The notes below the pieces were generated by a model. That model did not search any database and was not told the origin of the DNA. It saw only the letters and a list, made by a program, of their open reading frames with translations. From Streptomyces malaysiensis subsp. samsunensis (lineage in GTDB: Bacteria > Actinomycetota > Actinomycetes > Streptomycetales > Streptomycetaceae): DNA of 64,000 nt. Positions 44,280 through 52,210 of this stretch are shown piece by piece. The stretch's first letter is position 1. Every line of letters starts with the position of its first letter. The DNA lies in the NCBI RefSeq assembly GCF_024519315.1, contig NZ_JANIIC010000026.1:1-64000 (forward strand). The letters are read 5' to 3'. The translations under genes were made by a program, and so were the position numbers.

Positions 44280-44307
44280 AAGGCCCCTGGACCAGTCCGG
44301 GGGCCTT
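44280..44307. terminator. Terminator after recombinase remnant 1
   Basis: AAGGCCCC / GGGGCCTT stem around CTGGACCAGTCCG, which itself can extend the pairing. Confidence 0.65.
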
Positions 44308-44416
44308 CGCCATTTCCGGGTGCTGACCTGCGGAAACGACCCAAGATCTCCGCCACGAATACGCCACGACCACCGACAAACAGCGGCTCAGCGCTGCATC
44401 CGGCTGCGCATACAAG

Positions 44417-44456
44417 AAGACCCCGCACCTAACGAAACCGCTGGTGGCGGGGTCTT
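44417..44456. terminator. Terminator before repeat copy E
   Basis: AAGACCCCGC / GCGGGGTCTT form a perfect 10-bp stem with a 20-base loop and a short T-run. The same arms recur before copies A and F. Confidence 0.7.
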
Positions 44457-44458
44457 TG

Positions 44459-44567
44459 GGCACCTCATCCAAGGTGCCCCCGGCGGGGGACCCAGTACAT
44501 GGGGACGAACCGAGCCGTTGGTGGGCGGTGAACTGGTGATCCAGACTGTTTTCCGGCTGGCCTGGTA
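44459..44567 (+). repeat. Dispersed repeat, copy E
   Basis: GGCACCTCATCCAAGGTGCC stem-loop, CCCCGGCGGGGGACCCAGTA, CATGGGGACGAACCGAGCC and GGTGAACTGGTGATCCAGAC; it ends early at CTGGCCTGGTAG. It lies about 200 bp behind recombinase remnant 1 and upstream of the DUF262 gene, the expected place for an attachment-site scar. Confidence 0.85.
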
Positions 44568-44941
44568 GTTCCACCGGCGTGGCTGAATGTCCGGCGTGGT
44601 TGGCGATCCGACCGACGCAAGTGAGGCCACGGTCTTGGCCGATACGCTTCCGTCCGGCTGGCGGCTCTGCGGAACCTGCGGCACATGACGGGGCCGCCAG
44701 CCCGCCCTCCCATCCCCATCAGATGGCGTGAGAGTCGGGGCAGAGATAGGGGGCCGCCCCTACTGGAATCAACCGCGGACCGTAGGCGCCCACCTGCCGG
44801 GCGTATCACGTTTTCGGCCAAGATGGCGGAGGGACCCCGAAAATGCACAGGCAGCTCTGCTCCCGCGACGCATTCTCGTTAGGTTGTCAGCCTTGGGGAC
44901 GCCGGGCGGAAGGTCCTGGCGCAGGGGGAGGCGGAGGATCA

Positions 44942-47494
44942 TTGGAAGCGCGGGAGACAACCTTCGAGCGGCTGATCCAGGGGGACAATCAGTTTCAGGT
45001 TCCGCTGTATCAGCGCACCTACAGCTGGGATGTCGACGACCATCGACGGCTGTGGGACGACCTGGTGGAGCAGGCGACGGTCGGCTCGGACGCATCACAG
45101 GCGCCCAGCGGCCATTTCCTTGGCTCGTTGGTGCTTGATCCCCGCCCGCCGATGCCCGACACCGTGCAACGCTGGGTCGTCATCGATGGTCAGCAGCGGT
45201 TGACAACGCTGATGCTGCTTGCCTGCGCCCTTCGTGATCACGTGCGGACGTTCGACAAGGTCAAGGCCGATCTCATTCACCGTCGGTACCTGATCAACGA
45301 AGAGGACTACGGTGGCCTCGACGCCTACCGTCTGCTCCCGACACAGGCCGACCGGCCTTCGTATCTCGCGTGTGTGGACAACGATCCCCAGGCGGGTGGG
45401 GACGACAGTATCGGCGTCGCCTACCGGTTCTTCCTGGCGGCGCTCGCCGAGTATGACCCTGCCGGTGAGTGGGACACCGTTCGTCACATCGACCAGGCGT
45501 TGCGGCACCGGCTTACGCTGGTGACGATCACCGCCGGGCCACAGGACAATGCTTTTCGAATCTTCGAGTCCCTGAACAACACAGGCAAGCCGCTGAGCCA
45601 GGCCGACCTCCTGCGCAACTATGTGTTCATGCAGCTCCCGCGTCTGGGCGAGCACGTGTACGACAAGATATGGCTTCCCCTGCAGACGGAACTCGGGCCG
45701 GAGCGACTGACTACTCTGGCGTGGCTGGACCTCGTTCTGCAGGGACAGTCGCGGGTCACCATCAGCGAGGTCTACCAGGGGCAACAACGGCGGATGGGCC
45801 GGATTGTCGCTGCTTCCGATGAGGAAGGACTACGGGACGATCTGGCCCGTCTCCGGCGCCTTGGCCACCTGCTCATGCGGGTCTTCGAGCCCGAGCGCGA
45901 GCCCGACGTCGAGTTGCGCGCGGTGCTGCAACGTCTTGTCCAGTGGGGCGGGGAAGCCCATTACCCTCCGGCACTCCATGTTCTGGACCGAGTGGATCGT
46001 GGGACGGTCGAGCCCAGGGAGGCCGTCGAAGCGCTCAGCTTTGTGGAGAGCTTCCTGGTCCGGCGCATGATCTGTCGGGAACCGTCGCAAAGCGTTCGGC
46101 AGATTCTGGCCACGCTGCCTTCGGGTATCGAGCGGGACCGTTCGCTGCCGGAGGCGGTACACCGCTACCTGTCCGGCCTGCGGCGAGGGTGGCCACGGGA
46201 CGAGGATCTGCGCGAGGCGATCCGTACCCAGCCCTTCTACTGGCAGGGCAGCAGCCGCCATCGCGCCTATGTGCTCAGGCGGTTCGAGGAGGACTACATG
46301 GCTCCGGAGCCGGTCGACTTCTCGCGGGCCTGGGCGACCATCGAGCACGTACTTCCGCAGCGGCCCGGACAGGAATGGCTCGCCATGCTCGCCGAAGACA
46401 CCGAGGAGGGGGAGCGGGCAGAGGAACTGCACGAGACGCTGGTTCACACTCTGGGCAATCTGACCCTCACTGGTGAGAACACGCGCCTATCCAACCACCC
46501 CTACGAGCGCAAGCAGCAGATCTTCGATCAGAGCGCCCTGCGGATGAACCGGGAGATCGCCGCCACCGAACGCTGGGGGAGGAAGGAGATTCTCAGCCGC
46601 GCCGATCGGCTCGCCGATCGCGCGGTGCGCATGTGGCCCGGGCCCGTCACGGGCGACGACGATCAGTCCGGTGAGCGCTCGGAGTGGCTGAGGCTGAGGA
46701 AGGTGCTGGCGGCCCTGCCCTCCGGCAAGTGGACCACATACAAGGACCTCGCCGCGGTGACCGGAGCCGGCTCTCCCCAGACTGTCGGAAATTATCTGGC
46801 CACCCGCACCGGTATCCCCAACGCCCATCGGGTGCTGCGGGCCAACGGCACGTCTTCGCCCGACTTCGCCTGGCTCGACGGCCGTAAGGAGACCCAGCGG
46901 GAGGCGCTCGAGCGTGAGGGTGTCCGCTTCAACGGCGCGGTGGCCGACCCTGAACAGAAGCTGACCACGGAAGAGCTGGCCGATCTAGCCGGTCTCGACA
47001 GGCCCCGTGAGGTGGAAGAGGAGGCCGCGGCAGCATCCGAGGCCGAGGGCATTATCACCGACCGTGCGGAGAACTTCGGCAAGCTGCTCAGGACTCACCA
47101 CCCCGACCTCGCCGATGGGCTGCTGACCCTGCTGCGTAAGTGGGAGGCGGATGGCGGGTGGCTCGGATACGGCCTCGCCGAGGAGACGAGCTGTGCGCCG
47201 ATGCTCCGCGAAGGAAACGGCTCGCAGGGTTCGATATGGCCCGTGAGCATCTATCCGCGATCGGGGGTCGTCGAAGTGGTCTTCGCACACTTGGCGAGGC
47301 GGGAGCCTTTCACCAGGCCAGGGCTACTCGCGGAACTCCGTGACCGGATCCGGGCGATTCCTGGAGTGACGCTGACCGTCCCCGATGAGGAATTGCCCAG
47401 GCGACGGCCGAGCTTTCCACTGGGTGTCCTGCGCGGCGGTGGGCTGGTTCGGTTTGCCGAGACGCTGGAATGGTTCCGTCAACAGAGCCTGTGA
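44942..47494 (+). CDS. DUF262-DUF1524-alkyltransferase-like protein (GmrSD-type restriction)
   Basis: 850 residues from TTG 44942, preceded by GGCGGAGG; ATG 44843 would add a Gly-rich non-conserved leader. Residues 1-220 are DUF262, with the ParB-like nucleotide motif (NQFQVPLYQRTYSWD) and VVIDGQQRLTTLMLL. Residues about 400-560 are DUF1524, with the HNH-type nuclease (IEHVLPQRPG and LGNLTLTGENTRLSN). Residues about 580-670 resemble an O6-alkylguanine transferase, but its active Cys is missing (IPNAHRVL in place of IPCHRV), as in alkyltransferase-like lesion readers. The C-terminus is a DUF7662/winged-type region. GmrSD/BrxU proteins cut DNA carrying modified bases; here a base-reader domain is fused. 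Confidence 0.88.
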   Translation: MEARETTFERLIQGDNQFQVPLYQRTYSWDVDDHRRLWDDLVEQATVGSDASQAPSGHFLGSLVLDPRPPMPDTVQRWVVIDGQQRLTTLMLLACALRDHVRTFDKVKADLIHRRYLINEEDYGGLDAYRLLPTQADRPSYLACVDNDPQAGGDDSIGVAYRFFLAALAEYDPAGEWDTVRHIDQALRHRLTLVTITAGPQDNAFRIFESLNNTGKPLSQADLLRNYVFMQLPRLGEHVYDKIWLPLQTELGPERLTTLAWLDLVLQGQSRVTISEVYQGQQRRMGRIVAASDEEGLRDDLARLRRLGHLLMRVFEPEREPDVELRAVLQRLVQWGGEAHYPPALHVLDRVDRGTVEPREAVEALSFVESFLVRRMICREPSQSVRQILATLPSGIERDRSLPEAVHRYLSGLRRGWPRDEDLREAIRTQPFYWQGSSRHRAYVLRRFEEDYMAPEPVDFSRAWATIEHVLPQRPGQEWLAMLAEDTEEGERAEELHETLVHTLGNLTLTGENTRLSNHPYERKQQIFDQSALRMNREIAATERWGRKEILSRADRLADRAVRMWPGPVTGDDDQSGERSEWLRLRKVLAALPSGKWTTYKDLAAVTGAGSPQTVGNYLATRTGIPNAHRVLRANGTSSPDFAWLDGRKETQREALEREGVRFNGAVADPEQKLTTEELADLAGLDRPREVEEEAAAASEAEGIITDRAENFGKLLRTHHPDLADGLLTLLRKWEADGGWLGYGLAEETSCAPMLREGNGSQGSIWPVSIYPRSGVVEVVFAHLARREPFTRPGLLAELRDRIRAIPGVTLTVPDEELPRRRPSFPLGVLRGGGLVRFAETLEWFRQQSL

Positions 47495-47545
47495 CGCACG
47501 GCGAGCACTCGGGACGTCGGTGGCCGGATCGCCACCTTGAGAACG

Positions 47546-47785
47546 TCAGCGTTCCCCTGCGTCTGTCAGCGAGGAACTCAGAAATGGGCTGGGGGTCCCC
47601 TGCCCAAAGAGATCCACCGTGTCGCGTGCCCGGGCGGCCGCCACAAACAGCAGGGACCGCGCCCGCTGCTTCGAGGACCGGCCACGGATGTTTATGCCCA
47701 GACTGCCCAGCATCACCTGGTTCGTGTAGATGCGCTGGTGGGTGTCGCCGACCAGGAACAGGTCGTCTGCGGGACGGGCAGTCAT
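47546..47785 (-). pseudogene. UvrD-type helicase remnant with internal deletion
   Basis: Minus strand: MTARPADDLFLVGDTHQRIY, TNQVMLGSLGINIRGRSSKQ, then directly RARSLLFVAAARARDTVDLF. The first part is the helicase region around motif III (DLFLVGDTHQRIY). The second is motif VI (LFVAATRARD), normally some 200 residues away. So a large internal deletion joined them. The 79-residue ORF is not functional. Confidence 0.75.
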
Positions 47786-47950
47786 GGCGTATGTCCCCTT
47801 GAACCGCGTCCTCGGCTCATCAAATCCCCATCCGTCCGTGGAGAGCGTGGATTCCGGGGCAATTCGGCATGCGTCCTTCGACCGGGTATGCAGTCTGCCA
47901 GCCCCTGTGGGCTGTGGCCCCGCACAAGGCTCTCACCTTTGCGTACAGCC

Positions 47951-47971
47951 CTGGCTGCACGGTGCAGCCAG
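47951..47971. terminator. Terminator of the minus-strand HEAT-like gene
   Basis: CTGGCTGCA / TGCAGCCAG form a 9-bp stem with loop CGG, 51 bp past the stop of the gene at 48022. Confidence 0.55.
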
Positions 47972-48021
47972 CAGCGACGACTATGCCGGAGCGGATGGGT
48001 TCGGGGAGTCCGCGCCGCGGG

Positions 48022-48624
48022 TCACTGTTCCTGGCTCCCGATCTCGTCGAAGCCTTCGAGGAGGATCTCGGCGTGGTCGCGCAGCCCGGGATCTTCATCG
48101 CTCTCCCGGATCGTGGTGAGCGCGGGGCGGTATTCGCCGTACGGCGAGAAGGTGACCGCCCACACCGCGGTCTCCCGTACCCGCCGATCAGAGTGGTGCA
48201 ATGCGGCGTTGATCCTTGCGAAGAACGTCTCATCGAACTCGTGGGGAGCGCCGAGTCCGGCGCGGAGCACGGCCCGAGCCAGTGAGACTGGCGTGGAGGC
48301 GCCGTCCACTTCCGCGAGCAGTTCCGCCAACGGCCAGGTGTTCAAGCGTGGTTCGACCAGCTCCTGGGCTCCGTGGACCGCTTCTGCATTCTTACCGATC
48401 ACTGTCACGTAGCTGTCCCTGGCAAGGTCGTCCTCCGTGTAGTGGAGCGCAAGCGCGGCTCCGGGCGGTGCCCAGAAGACGTGGTAGGCGATGCCTTCCT
48501 CGGGGTCTGCCTGGTCCGTTTCGCGCCTCGGCCAGCCCAGCTCCTGCGCGAAGCGCTCGACTTCCTCTTCGCAGAACCGCTTGCGCAGAACTATGCGCCG
48601 CGTCCGGGCCCAGTTGGTGCCCAT
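48022..48624 (-). CDS. HEAT-repeat-like hypothetical protein
   Basis: 200 residues from ATG 48624. The N-terminal half is mixed (RKRFCEEEVERFAQELGWPR, YHVFWAPPGAALALHYTEDD). The C-terminal half shows HEAT-like helices (ARINAALHHSDRRVRETAVW, IRESDEDPGLRDHAEILLEG). Such architecture is typical of small immunity or scaffold proteins of toxin systems, but no toxin partner is adjacent, so the role is open. Codon use fits a real gene; no signal peptide. Confidence 0.65.
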   Translation of the reverse strand: MGTNWARTRRIVLRKRFCEEEVERFAQELGWPRRETDQADPEEGIAYHVFWAPPGAALALHYTEDDLARDSYVTVIGKNAEAVHGAQELVEPRLNTWPLAELLAEVDGASTPVSLARAVLRAGLGAPHEFDETFFARINAALHHSDRRVRETAVWAVTFSPYGEYRPALTTIRESDEDPGLRDHAEILLEGFDEIGSQEQ

Positions 48625-48744
48625 GAGGAGGTCGCCTTCTTCTTCCGGTCGGTCCGCAGTGCCGCGGCGGACCCATGCTGTGGATCACAAACCGTATATC
48701 TGATATGTGCGCTGGTGAACTGTTGTGCAGGCGAGAAGGGCTCG

Positions 48745-49020
48745 GTTGTCCCGTCCTCGACGTATTACCGGGTGTGGCAGGAGGCGCGGGTGCTGGCACT
48801 TCCGTCGGCCGTTGCGTCCTCGCGGCTTGCGCGTAGGCCATACGGCCTTCGGTACTCGGCGCTGTCGACATGGCTCAATGCGGGAGTGGGTCTCACGGAG
48901 GTTGCCGGGCGCGCCGGCAACAGGGTTGAGGTCCTGCTGACCCGGTACGCGAAGTGCCTTGATGGGCGGCAGGACGTCGCCAACCGTCGCATCGAGGACC
49001 TGCTCTGCGAGTACGAGTGA
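48745..49020 (+). pseudogene. Tyrosine recombinase C-terminal remnant, copy 2
   Basis: Reads TYYRVWQEARVLALPSAVAS, YSALSTWLNAGVGLTEVAGR, AGNRVEVLLTRYAKCLDGRQ and ends DLLCEYE. It is clearly paralogous to the remnant at 43922 (about 70% identical by eye) and likewise lacks the N-terminal part. The Tyr of TRYAK remains while the GHS block is AGNR. The two remnants bracket the DUF262 segment. Confidence 0.8.
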
Positions 49021-49037
49021 CCCCGCCTGCCGTGTCC

Positions 49038-49065
49038 GAGGCCCCTGGCGTCCACCAGGGGCCTC
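49038..49065. terminator. Bidirectional terminator after recombinase remnant 2
   Basis: GAGGCCCCTGG / CCAGGGGCCTC form a perfect 11-bp stem with loop CGTCCA, between the recombinase remnant and a convergent SnoaL-like gene. Confidence 0.8.
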
Positions 49066-49086
49066 AGTGTTTTCCAGGTGCCTTGC

Positions 49087-49507
49087 TCAGAACGCTGGTT
49101 CCACAGTGTCCTCGGTGAGGAGTTGCTGTGCGCGGGTGCCGAAGGGGTTGTCGATGACATACCGCCAACGGCCGTCCGGACCCTGCCGGGCGACGTCGGT
49201 GGCAGTGCCCTCGACGTGCACAGCCTGTCCTTCCCGGTCGGTCCCGTCGATGCCCCAGTCCACGATCAGCAGCGCCAGGTCTCCGTTGCGGTACACGTGC
49301 CGCGGACGGACCGAGATGGGAACTCCGAGCTTCTGCCAGGCGGCCGTTGGCGGCGTGCAGGTCCGGGACGGTTGCCGGTGTTCCCGGCTGCGGGACCAGC
49401 ACCGCCGCGTCCTCGTAGACCTGCGCCAGCGCGGTGGCGTCGCCGCTGTTGAACCGCTCGGCGAACACCGCGGGCACCTCTTCGGGCCGATCGGCCAGTT
49501 CTCGCAT
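49087..49507 (-). pseudogene. SnoaL-like (SgcJ/EcaC) protein with a frameshift
   Basis: From ATG 49507: MRELADRPEEVPAVFAERFN, SGDATALAQVYEDAAVLVPQ in one frame. After about 49344 the family continues in the next frame as QKLGVPISVRPRHVYRNGDL, ALLIVDWGIDGTDREGQAVH and ends with the DNPFGTRAQ segment. One extra G (GGCCGCC where GCCGCC is expected) explains the shift. Without it, a 139-residue SnoaL-like fold would result. It is divergent from an HxlR regulator, a frequent pairing. It may be a sequencing indel rather than decay. Confidence 0.75.
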
Positions 49508-49570
49508 GATCGACAGACGTCCTTCCGGGCTGGGAGAATCCAAGTGCCCGACACGTTAGGAGACGATCGC

Positions 49571-49951
49571 GTGACTCACCGAACGGTTGGCTACCCGGCA
49601 GGGCTCCCCGACGACCCGCTCGCGAATGTCACTGAGCCCACCCCCGAGTGCCCCGTGGAGATCACGCTGTCCGCCCTGCACGGCCGCTGGACGACCCTGG
49701 TGGTTCGAGAGCTGCTGCGCGGCGACCGCTCCTACAGCGAGCTGCGCACGGCCCTGCCCATGTTGTCGGACAAGGTGCTGTCCGACCGGTTGACACAGCT
49801 CGGCGAGGCCGGCGTCGTCGAGCGCGACCGCCGACCGGGCTGGCCGCCGCGAGTGCGCTACGCGCTCACCCCGAGTGGACACCGCCTCGGCCCTGTCCTC
49901 CAGGCTCTGTGGGACTGGGGGCGGAAGCCTGAGCACAAGACAGCGGGCTGA
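49571..49951 (+). CDS. HxlR-family transcriptional regulator
   Basis: 126 residues from GTG 49571. Standard HxlR winged helix: Cys near residue 27 (PECPVEITLSALHGRWTTLV), LRGDRSYSELRTALPMLSDK, VLSDRLTQLGEAGVVERDRR and RVRYALTPSGHRLGPVLQAL. It probably controls the divergent SnoaL-like gene 63 bp away. The conserved Cys suggests redox or electrophile sensing, as in related proteins. Confidence 0.9.
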   Translation: MTHRTVGYPAGLPDDPLANVTEPTPECPVEITLSALHGRWTTLVVRELLRGDRSYSELRTALPMLSDKVLSDRLTQLGEAGVVERDRRPGWPPRVRYALTPSGHRLGPVLQALWDWGRKPEHKTAG

Positions 49952-50085
49952 GAGCAGCCGTGCGCCAAGCCCTCTCGCCGGACCCAGTCATCCCACCTGC
50001 GGTGATGCTCCAAGATCCTGCCCACGCCTCGTCCACAGACCCCGACATGCGACTGCTCCGGACGGCACATGGCTGCACGGACAAA

Positions 50086-50125
50086 GAGACCCCGCACTCA
50101 GCGTTTCCGCTGTTCACGGGGTCTC
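50086..50125. terminator. Terminator before repeat copy F
   Basis: GAGACCCCG / CGGGGTCTC form a perfect 9-bp stem, the same hairpin family as before copies A and E. Confidence 0.65.
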
Positions 50126-50126
50126 A

Positions 50127-50286
50127 GGCACCTCATAAGGGGCGCCCCGGCGGGGGACTCGGCAAATGGGGACATACCGAGCTATTGGTGAGCGGTGAGC
50201 TAGTCATCCAGACCAGCTTCCCGGTGCCGGTGACTCGAGCCCGCACGTAGCCGACCGGCGCTTCGGCCGCTGCGCACGGAGCCGCC
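50127..50286 (+). repeat. Dispersed repeat, copy F
   Basis: GGCACCTCATAAGGGGCGCC, CCGGCGGGGGACTCGGCAAA, TGGGGACATACCGAGC, GGTGAGCTAGTCATCCAGAC, CGAGCCCGCACGTAGCCGAC and the CGGCGCTTCGGCCGCTGCGC to GGAGCCGCC end. It combines the left border of copies A/E with the right border of copy C, and lies upstream of an integrative-element remnant. Confidence 0.85.
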
Positions 50287-50386
50287 TTTCGAGGCTCCCC
50301 GCCGCGCCCCGGCGGAGCCGCCGAGCGGTGAAAGAACCAGGCGGCTTTGCCACTTACGTGGTTCGCTGGGACCTCCTAACGGCCAG

Positions 50387-50737
50387 GTGTGGCACCAGTA
50401 CCGGCGATCTGCCATCGACAGGGCCGCCGCTACCGGTAGCGACCATCCGCGTGGCAGCCGTGGGGCGACTCTCCGAAGTGCGAAGTCCGAGACGGCCCAG
50501 GACACCGAGACCGAACGAGAGCCCGACCCAGCGGTCACTCTCGTCGCGGACAAGGCGGGCTCCAGTCCGCCGAACAGGCCCCCGGCGGAACAGATCATGT
50601 GGGCCCACTTCCAACGAGAGCAGGCATCCGGTCGCATCCCGAACGCTGCTGAGCTTGACCGCGTCGCAGGCACCAACAACTACGGCTGTTCACTGCTGAC
50701 CCGGTGGCGGCGCATCGGACGTATTTCCCCGATCTGA
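50387..50737 (+). pseudogene. C-terminal remnant of an integrative-element transfer protein
   Basis: The frame ends EQIMWAHFQREQASGRIPNA, AELDRVAGTNNYGCSLLTRW. This resembles the C-terminal DNA-binding tail of SpdB/DUF2637-type transfer proteins of actinobacterial integrative elements. The hydrophobic N-terminal domain is absent; the first 60 residues are Arg/Ser/Thr-rich and unassigned. Confidence 0.45.
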
Positions 50738-50747
50738 CTTGTTCCTT

Positions 50748-50800
50748 CAGCTGGGGCGGGATGTGAACTCACGACCCTTCGTCTCGAATGAGGTTCGGGC
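50748..50800 (-). other. tRNA-3'-end-like sequence, possible attachment-site scar
   Basis: The minus strand reads GAAGGGTCGTGAGTTCACAT, CCCGCCCCAGCT, resembling the T-arm and acceptor end of a tRNA (GTTCAAATCCC). The T-stem no longer pairs, so it is not a gene. Actinobacterial integrative elements duplicate tRNA 3' ends when they integrate, and an element remnant is next to it. Low confidence. Confidence 0.25.
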
Positions 50801-50936
50801 GGGATCGACACCGGATGGTTTGCTGCTTTGCCTGGTCAGGGCGTTGGTGTGGGGTGGTTTCGGCTGGTGTCGAAGGGGCTTGGGGAGGGGGTCGGCTCCC
50901 AGATGGCTCCCAGTGCCCAGCATGGTGCCGACGCCC

Positions 50937-52210
50937 CTACGTCTGACGTGACAGGTCGTCCACCAGAAGGTCGAGAGTGGCCTCCTCGTGGAGTGCGACG
51001 CCGAGGGCCGTCATGGCAGGGGCGAGATCCGGGTCCCAGTCCGCGCTGACCGACTGGCCGTCGAGCGCCAGTTGAGGGATGCCCTCAGCCTGACTGCGAG
51101 CGGCCAGGTGCTCGTAATCCGCGGTGCCCATGCGCCACGGCACGGCGTCGTAGCGGCGGATGACCCGGTTGGCCAGAACGATCCCTGGCCAGTCGAAGTC
51201 GCCGTGGTAGGCGAAGCGACAGCCTGTGGTGGCGAGGGCGTCGAGAAGCGTGACGACCACTGTGGCGGCGCTGCCGGACGTGCACACGAGGGGGCGGACG
51301 CAGGCCGCGTCTGCCGCGGCTTCCACCACGCGCGGATTCTCACAGATGTGGATGAGCGTTCCGGCGGGGAGACGCAGCCGCAGGGCGTGCAGGTCGCGCG
51401 GCGTCAGGTGCGTTTCGGCGTGATGCTTGGCCCGCTCCCGCAGGGCACACTCCCGCCATCCCTCGCCGGCGGGGCGCAGCCCGTAGGTCAGCACTGTGCT
51501 GGAGACCTCGTCCGGCGTTACGGACACCAGCCGCCACAGAGCGCGTCGGCCGGCCGCGTCGTCGGGGAACTCGGTGCCATGGGCGAGGGCGACACCGCGT
51601 TGGACGAGGCGTGCGAGCCAAGTGCCGTCGTCCAGGCCGTGCGCGGAGCCGGTCGTCATGGCGGCGAGTTCTCCTCGGCCGAGGGCGTTGCCGCTACGTT
51701 CAGGACCGAGGAGAACAGTGAGGACTTGGACCGCCTGCTGGAGTGTCCGGATCGCCGCATCGGGCGTCACTCCCCTCGGAATCCCGGCCCGGCGCAACAG
51801 GTCGTACCACCGCCTGGGCCATTCCTGGCCGGCGAGCGCGGAGGCGTCCAGGGACGACGCGAGGGATGACCACACCTGCTCCCGCCGTGCCGTCGCGTCC
51901 GCGCGAGCGGCACGGCGGTCGGTGAGGGGCGGGCCGAGTTCCTCCAGGGTGTCCCTGAGGCCGAGTCTGGCGGCCGAGGCGCGCAGCCGTGCGTCGAGCA
52001 CGTCGAGCCGTACGGTCGCGGCGGCACCGGTGAGAGGCTTGCCCAGGAGAAGGGACAGGTCGTTGCGTTCCTGGGTGTTCAGCGCGGCCAGCCGGAGCGA
52101 ACCGGTGGCCTGTACACCGTTGCTCTCCAGGCGTTTGCGTATGCCCTCCCAGAGCCGGGTGAGTCCCGGTCCCGTCAGCCAGTCGCGCGTCGCGGGGGCA
52201 GCCCGCTCAT
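50937..52210 (-). CDS. jetD: Wadjet type II JetD nuclease subunit (operon 2), start region frameshifted
   Basis: About 424 residues if started at ATG 52210, which overlaps the jetC stop by ATGA. That ATG gives MSGLPP and then leaves the frame; one extra base near 52192 would join it to ATRDWLTGPGLTRLWEGIRK and the rest. TIGR02679: the DUF3323 part includes SLLLGKPLTGAAATVRLDVL; the Toprim-like DUF2399 part has the Glu of LIHICENPRVVEAA and Asp pair of FAYHGDFDWPGIVLA. Catalytic residues are intact. Without the base, an upstream start inside jetC would be needed. About 35% identical to operon 1 jetD by eye. Confidence 0.85.

Noticed and set aside
48373..49020. A 215-residue plus-strand gene
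   Set aside because: Only the last 90 codons match recombinases; the first part is antisense to the HEAT-like gene.
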